64,000 nt of DNA from positions 205,246-269,245 of the forward strand of contig FWCC01000269.1 in NCBI GenBank assembly GCA_900169235.1. Direction: 5' to 3'. Made by a program: the position numbers and the translations under genes. This DNA is from Zarea fungicola (lineage: Eukaryota > Ascomycota > Sordariomycetes > Hypocreales > Cordycipitaceae). Positions within the stretch are counted from its first letter, which is position 1, and each line of letters opens with the position of its first letter. This document shows positions 57,695 to 64,000 of this stretch, in pieces. The notes under the pieces are model-generated. The model was not told the DNA's origin. It worked only from the letters and a program-made list of their open reading frames with translations, and searched no databases.

Positions 57695-58863
57695 TTTGAA
57701 TTAAGGTATCGAAAAGATTTGAACTTTTTAGAAACACGAAAGGTTGAACTTGTTGGATTAAAAACGAGAGGACGTTTGAATAATAAACTGAAGTGGGCAA
57801 TGCTTTGTAAAGTAGTACAGGGGAGAAAAGGTGGCTGCTTTGTCCGTTATATAGACGACTCACTGCAACGTTCCTGGCCACGCAGCGCCCACAAAAAAAA
57901 CAACCAGCACATTACACGAGCTCGCCACACCCGGCCGGCATGCATTTACGAGGTGACAAGACCCATATGAGCCCGAGTCACCGCAGCAAGCCCCTGAGTT
58001 GATGGCGTAAATTATCGGAAGTACCAGTAGGTAATCTTAGACCTGCCCTGGTTTCTAGCCGATGAACAGGGCTGAGGAAATGAGCAAGTACTTTCGACCT
58101 CCAGAAAAGGAAAACAGAACGTACCATCAATAAAAGCTCAGCCTCAACTAATATTGGGTGCCTTCCCGTTAGAGACAGGCGCACTCTCAAACGGCGAGCC
58201 AGAGTGTGGTCAGAATGTTATCGAGGACGATGATCCCTTCCACAGAACGCCCGCCGCCCGGGAGCCGGTGAACGTCTTCTTTGATAATAAAAGCACTAAC
58301 TTGTTATTAGCTAAGAGATGGTAACTAGTCCAAAGCCTGCTTCGGTGGGGGGTTGCAAAAGTTCCAATTTGAGTGGTCAAAGAGCTGCTCCGCCTCAGTC
58401 CTGCCCTTTGTAGGGCTGTGTTGGACTCGATCCCGACTGAATGTGGCTGGCGAAGCTGACGCAATCTCGTCCCAACAATGCATAATATGAGGTGAAATAT
58501 CCGGTTTCGGAAAGTCTATTATTCTAAAGCAGGCATTTAACGACAACATAACCAATGTTCTAAATGTTCTAAAATGTTCTAATTACAAAATGAAAATCTA
58601 TATGAGTAACCATTGCGTTCGTAACCGTTTCGTCAAGTCATGTAAAAAAGGTCTAGACCACAAACTCGCTCCGTAGTGGCGCAAGTTGTTTGTCTGACTG
58701 CAGACGTGTATGTACTGGGCATGCTGTGCCAAAAATATAAAATCAAGGCACCTCTCTCCCCATGGAAAAATAAAAAAAGACAGATAAGCCAACAGGAAGT
58801 GACTCTGTGCGTTGTGTGGCTGCAGGATTAGGCCAGGACCATGAACGATAAGCCCGTTGTTTA
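57695..58863. other. Intergenic, no gene
   Basis: 1.2 kb between the GPI-type gene start and the next minus-strand stop. Short open frames at 57978-58190 and 58210-58464 lack motifs. The final 200 bases are probably 3' UTR. Confidence 0.55.
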
Positions 58864-59487
58864 TCAGAAACCAGAAGCATGGCAGACACCCTGGGCGATA
58901 CCCACCCACTTATGGTAGGCGTCAGGGATCTGGGAGCGCTGGATCGCTTGGCAGAGGGCCGCGACTTCCATGCCGTGCCAGTTGTGGACGGCCTTCATGT
59001 CCTGGAAGAACAGGCCAGCGGAGCAGGCGGCATCCATGGTGCAGCCCACGTCGGTGTAATACATGGCACGTTGCTGGAATAGGCCGACACTGTCCTGGTC
59101 GTGTCCCACCCTGTCGTGCGGCATGCCCATGGATGCCGGCACGGCGTGGTTGGCAAACATGGCGAGCTCAGACTATAGTTTAATATTTCAAGGTCAGCCA
59201 ATATTCAAGGTAAATTGCGCAACGGTGAGCGGCGGCGCGCGCAAGGAGAGAGATGGGGGTCAATAAAAGGGACAATGACGAACCTCTGTAAGAGCTGTCG
59301 CAATAGCCGTGGCGCATCCGAGGTGGCCAACGCCTTCAGCCCTGGCGCGCTCAATAATGGCGGTAGCGTACTTGGACTGCGACGCATCCAGGCCCGGAAG
59401 GTCTCGGCCTTTGATGGTTGTAGCGGGAGCTGGTGCGGCCAGAACGGTGGCGGCGCTGGCGACAAGGATGGCAAGGACAAATTTCAT
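58864..59487 (-). CDS. Secreted protein resembling bacterial wall-lytic enzymes
   Basis: Two exons, 59487-59284 and 59172-58864 (111-nt intron), encode 170 residues. The signal peptide is MKFVLAILVASAATVLAAP, followed by a possible propeptide (about residues 20-30). The mature domain reads IIERARAEGVGHLGCATAIATALTE, then SELAMFANHAV, GHDQDSVGLFQQRAMYY, and ALCQAIQRSQIPDAYHKW. The ES...L plus D-x-DSxGxFQQR combination recalls actinobacterial and phage lysozyme/transglycosylase-like proteins, where the Glu is catalytic; here Glu of ALTE|SEL, at the exon join, would fill that place. Five cysteines are present (LGC, VGC, AAC, ALC, GVC). If active it would attack bacterial peptidoglycan outside the cell. 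Function and origin by transfer are inference. Confidence 0.8.
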
Positions 59488-60397
59488 TGTGGCGGCGGTT
59501 TCGGTATATGAATATGAATAAGAAGTGGGAATCGTTCAAGTCAATGGGGCAGGAAGATGCGCAAATTTCTCGTTTGAAAGAGTATTGATTACTTTAGAGG
59601 CTTTATTGCTTGTTGGGATTGTTTCTACTTCATCAACACAACAGCGGTCGAGTTGCACCAGCCTTTATAGACAATTTCCATTCTGTCGTTTCATCGTTTT
59701 ACTCTACTGCTTCGCCGGGCCAGAGCGATGGTTTGACTTTGGAATCCGGGGAAGCCCATCGACATTCCAACAGCATACTGGATAGAGAATAGTCCTACGG
59801 TCAGAACTTCACCAAAAGTCAAACGGTCTTGTCCGGTCTGCGATCGAGGCGAAATAAGCTTTGGCGGACCCGTCCCCCCCACGTGCCACATCGCTTGGTA
59901 GGGACTTGGTGAAGACACTGGCACCAATGTAGAGTCAACTCGTTACTCCTGGCTTCCATGATTGGTTCCGGATGAACCGGCAGTTACCCTTGTCGTCGCC
60001 GTCCTGCGAAAAGTGGCTTGCCTGACTGTGGATTCGCAGGCGTGCGCCGTCGCGCGGACTGCCCACCCACTAACTATTGTATGACGCGACGAGTTCATAG
60101 ATAAGGCCTAGTTGCCAGTAGTCAGGGCGCCAAGACAAACCCGCCTCGACTGGAAGGTAAGTATCGAACGGCGATGGATTGGAGATGAGATTCAAATTGA
60201 ATAAGTGCTAAACTAGGTTGACGAGGCCATCTGAGAGTGAACTATTACACAAACTCATATACAAAACGCCTGAAGAAGTAAAAAAAAAAAAAAAAGAGGA
60301 CAAAAATACATTTCCAGACAAATATGGCGCAAAGAAAAAAAAAGAAATGACGCAATCCGTTGCCCGCTGGTGCAATTTCAGACAAAAAACCAAACTC
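59488..60397. other. Intergenic, no gene
   Basis: 910 bp between the lytic-type gene start and the P450 stop (both minus). It contains promoter and 3' UTR sequence with an A-rich run near 60280. No gene seen. Confidence 0.6.
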
Positions 60398-62239
60398 TCA
60401 TGCCTGATCGAGATCAATTTCAGCTTCCCGGCGGCGGAACCGAAGCGAAGATATCGGATCAGAAACAAGCATTGCACCACTCTCGTATACTTGCGGCGCG
60501 ACATTCTCTGGTAGCTCAATGTCGTACTTGATCAGGATGCCGAGAAGAGCAACTTTGATCTCGTTGGCGGCAAAGAAGCGACCGGGGCAGGCGTGCTGTC
60601 CGTGGCCAAAGGCGGTGTGCTCCGGCGTCGTCGAGACAAGGTGCGCCGCATTGTGCTTGGCCGGGTCATCACGCATGCGGACGAAGCGATAAGGGTCCCA
60701 AGTGTCGGGGTTCTCGTGATTTGCAGCATCGCGCATATTGGTGGCCGTGACGGCGACCTTGCCGCCCTTCTTGAGCACAGTGCCATCGGAGAGAACGAAG
60801 CTTTCGCGGATATGGCGAGCCATGGACACTGAGCACATATGGATTAGTATGTTTTTTCGTCTTCCTCACTTCTTTGCTGAGCGCATCCGTCCACTACGTA
60901 CCAAGGGAAATGGGCTTGATGCGCTGAGTCTCCTTGATGGTGCTATCCAGAAGCTTCATCTTGTACAGCGCCGTCTTCTCCCAACCGTCCGACTTGTAGA
61001 TTTCAATGATTTCCTCACGGAGAGCTGGGATAACCTCTGGGTTCTTGGCGGTACGGAACAGGGTCTCGGAGAGCAAATCAGTCGTAGTGTGAATGGCGGC
61101 GAGTGATAATGCGAGCTGGAACATGGCGCCATCCAACTGCCTCTCGCTGTCGGCCGTGGCAAACCAGTCGATGGCGTCATTGGACTCGACATACTTCTCA
61201 CCCGCTGCCTCGGCCGCATCGCGTGCCGCATATCTCTTGGCGATGATGGGACGGATAATTGTGCGCGCCTCCTTGACCATGGCCTGGGCAGTGAGGCAAG
61301 AGGATAAGAAGCGGTTGACAATGGGGCGCACAAATTTTGGCCATTGGCGCAACTCCTCGGCGGCGTTGAAGGTCGCGACGGTGTAGTCCTTGGTGACGCG
61401 TAGCCAGTCGGGGTTACGGCAGAGCTCCTCGCCGAGGAACACGCGAGAGGAGATGCGAGCCACGAGCTGAAGGACTGTCTGACGGACATTGGCTTCGTGC
61501 CATTCTATCAAGGTTTAAAAATCAGTCTGCCGCTTTCATTTTTGGGCTTGAAATTACCCGACATGAGATAATTTTTGTCAAGACATACCGGTGCTATCAG
61601 TGAGAATTTCCTGGAGGCTGAGAGACGTTTCTTCGGCAAGCGCGCCGGTAACCTTGGCTGCACCCCAACAATCAGAGTCTGCTTAAAATCTGGCATCAAA
61701 TGCAAAACGGAAACAGAATACGTACCAAGCTGCTTGGTGAGATCCTTGCGGATTACACCTTGGACAAGAGTGTCGCTACTGCCGAGACGAAAAGGTTCAA
61801 ACCCGGGGAGGTAGGAATGGAACATCTAGCAATATCCATCGTTAGCACCATGAGGACGAGAGCCAGACGCAATGATACTCACGCCCTGAGTGATTTCGGT
61901 AAATCCTAGCCTGCTATCGTTGCGAATTTCCTGTGCCATGCTCGGAGGTAGGACCGTCATTGGACCGCTATCAGTGACGACGAGGACGGGCTTGTCGGGG
62001 TTCTTTGCGAACCAGTCTCTGATAAGGTTCGCACCATCCTTCATCCAAACGGCCTTGGTCCTGGTGTCAGAGATCTCAAAGGCACCCTTGGCGTTGATGC
62101 GTGGCAGCCTGGAGGAAGTCGAGATTCTCAAGTAAAGGGCGATGGCTGTTGCGATGAGCGAAGCGAGAATGATTGGCAGAGGCTTGAGTGCTGCATCTTG
62201 AGGCAATGCCTCAAGATAGGTTTTTATTTCTGCAAGCAT
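60398..62239 (-). CDS. Cytochrome P450 monooxygenase
   Basis: Five exons, 62239-61883, 61825-61726, 61657-61589, 61504-60902 and 60828-60398, encode 519 residues. An N-terminal membrane anchor (LPIILASLIATAIALYL) places it in the ER. P450 marks are the I-helix AAIHTTTDL, the ExxR motif KETQR, a PERF-like segment (WDPYRFVRMR) and the haem loop FGHGQHACPGRF with cysteine C457. The sequence is of the fungal group that includes ent-kaurene oxidase-like and other secondary-metabolism P450s; substrate unknown. No cyclase, synthase or other cluster gene lies within the window. A CTG two codons before ATG 62239 is rejected. A TATATATA element lies about 150 bp upstream. Confidence 0.95.
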
Positions 62240-64000
62240 GATTTGCAGCACGCCTCTCGATCAGGGTAAACAATGGTCAACGTGGGCAAGTCCCAGTGTT
62301 GGAAAAGTATGGGAAGATGAGAGGGTGGGGGAGCCAGGGAAGAGGAAAGATTAGGTTGATCTTCAAGCTCTCGAAGGACTTGACCAGGATATATATAAAA
62401 AGTGGCTTGTGGAAGGCCGCCACCAGGTGATCGATTCTGACAATAGTACAAACTCAGGATGGACGCCGATGACACTGGATCCGCTGTGAGGAGCCACTCA
62501 TTGAGGCGTGGCCAAGGCGCCCATTCTGGTTATATATGACAGCGGAAACGAGATATAGAGGCTGTTGTCAAATTCTGCCACAGAAACGCTAAATACGGGC
62601 CCATCTAGAGGGCGGCGCCTCTTTTCAGGCCCTCCACACGTTCCATCCTCATGATGATACTGATGAGAACACAAGCCACCCCACCCCACCTTTGCTTTTA
62701 TTTTATTTTTATTTTTCGGAAATTCTATTACATTTTTTTATTGTTGCGCGTGATACACTACTACATCAGCAAGCAGAGTCGTGGCAGTGGCCAAGCAAAC
62801 AAGCCAAAAGCGGGCAAGTATCGTTGGACAAGGTGAAGCTTTTGAAAAAGAAAGACGGGCGTCGGGTGGATTCATCACCCCGACTGAAATGTAAATGGAG
62901 CAAATATTAAACTAAACATGTACAGTACCATCACGATACGGGGTTCACTTTCTCACTGCCACCGGTAGAGAAAGCTACCCGGGTTACCGGGCGTTCTGCC
63001 AGCTTGAGCAGGGAGACGCAAGGACTGCCGGCATGAGGCTTCCAAAGTACCGGAGTTGGACCCATTTCAAGAAGTATATGCCCTGGGCCTCCAGCCAATT
63101 GCATCATTGCAAGAAACAAATATTCCGCGAATTATTCTCATAGCGTTGGGTACTAGGCACAGCGCATGAAACTGCACCACAAGTCTCCAGTCGACCTACT
63201 GCAAGACAGTCGGCGTCGTGTGGGTGCGTGCATACTTGGCCAATGATATGAAGCCTATTTCATTAAATAGGCAGATCGCCAGACACAGGAGTGGGGGATA
63301 TCCCCCAACTATTACACTGCCCGCGTATTCAAATACGCGTAATCCGTTTATTACTCGTCCCCTCCTCCTAAGCTTCAACATGCCAGTCCCCCCATCCGAC
63401 CCCATGACGAATCCTGATCATGAACTGCTGCTGCGTAACCAATTTATTCAAGTCCCGTCCCCCCACTGGCCTTGCGGGAAGCGTGCGATGCGCGATTGTT
63501 GCATCTCCGCCCCCGCGCAGCCACTGCCATCGTGGACCAACTCTGTGCGGATGAATCATTTTCGTGTCGTGCAAGATTGCGAAAATGCGCCAAGCAAGGA
63601 TGAGTCGTTTATGCAACCCAAGACACGTATCATTTTCCGCGTATACAGCCGTTGCTATTATCTCCTAGGCCATATACTCACAATCACATGACGGGAGCAA
63701 CGTTGAAACCCACGGTTTCACCGCAGCGACCAAGTCTGCCGCTATTGCACTGGGGTTAGGGAAGCGATCGTGTTGTGGACGCGGGCGTCAGAAAAGGAGC
63801 GAAATCGCATCGCACCCGAAGCCGCAAAATGGGGGCCAAGCCTCCAGTACACGTATAGTTCGGTTTTTGTTCAGTTTGGGGCAAAAGTCCGCTCCGCTCG
63901 CATTGGACTGAACTAGCATCAAAGAGTCTTCCTCGCTCCTCGTCGTCTAACAGACGGCCGCTTTTACTGGGTACATTCCCATGTGGGTGACAAAAAAACC
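62240..64000. other. Terminal intergenic segment
   Basis: 1.8 kb to the window end with no supported gene. A 157-aa plus-strand frame (63218-63691) and a few shorter frames have no motif or signal. The P450 promoter occupies the first few hundred bases. Confidence 0.55.

Noticed and set aside
63218..63691. 157-aa plus-strand frame near the window end
   Set aside because: No recognisable motif, signal peptide or partner exon; could be chance.

Overview
This window is nuclear DNA of a filamentous ascomycete, most likely a Sordariomycete and probably Hypocreales. That placement is inferred from protein style and gene content; no database search was possible. Supporting signs are many short introns (about 46-80 nt) with GT...CTAAC/CTGAC...AG signals, a complex I subunit (complex I is absent from Saccharomyces-type yeasts), a fungal-rhodopsin membrane protein, a Zn2Cys6 regulator, a P450, a STAND-type N-terminal domain and several small secreted proteins. 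All spliced models were built by hand by matching exon phase and splice signals, and every multi-exon model given stays in frame to its stop.

Layout. 1-4809 is a long stretch without a credible gene, followed by a short coiled-coil (SCOC/Slo1-like) gene. An AT-rich block (6.3-8.0 kb) carries two tandem threonine tRNAs with different anticodons and an 18-bp repeat. Next come a secreted M20 peptidase and a divergent pair of related small secreted cysteine proteins (9.7-12.0 kb). A housekeeping block (12-35.4 kb) follows: methylthioribose-1-phosphate isomerase, TRAPPC10/Trs130, a conserved fungal protein of unknown function, complex I NDUFB8, the SWR1 chromatin remodeller, a CAMK-type kinase, a small secreted protein and ILM1.

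From 36.5 kb the window becomes accessory in character: a STAND-N/ankyrin-like protein, a Zn2Cys6 factor, a short-chain dehydrogenase, an unrecognised protein with a decayed partial duplicate nearby, a fungal-rhodopsin protein, an amino-acid/choline-type permease, an intracellular GH31 glycosidase, an alpha/beta hydrolase, a GPI-type Ser/Thr-rich wall protein, a secreted protein resembling bacterial cell-wall lytic enzymes, and a P450. No transposon, CRISPR array or complete biosynthetic cluster was recognised.

How the genes relate. MRI1 and TRAPPC10 share a 402-bp divergent promoter region, and NDUFB8 and SWR1 share a 790-bp one. TRAPPC10 and the 475-aa gene converge, as do the M20 peptidase and the first secreted protein, and GH31 and the hydrolase. 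The most notable material is the secreted/effector-like set (9.7-12.0, 33.5 and 57.3-59.5 kb), an apparent GC-AG intron in the STAND-N gene, and the partial duplication around 42.7-44.8 kb.
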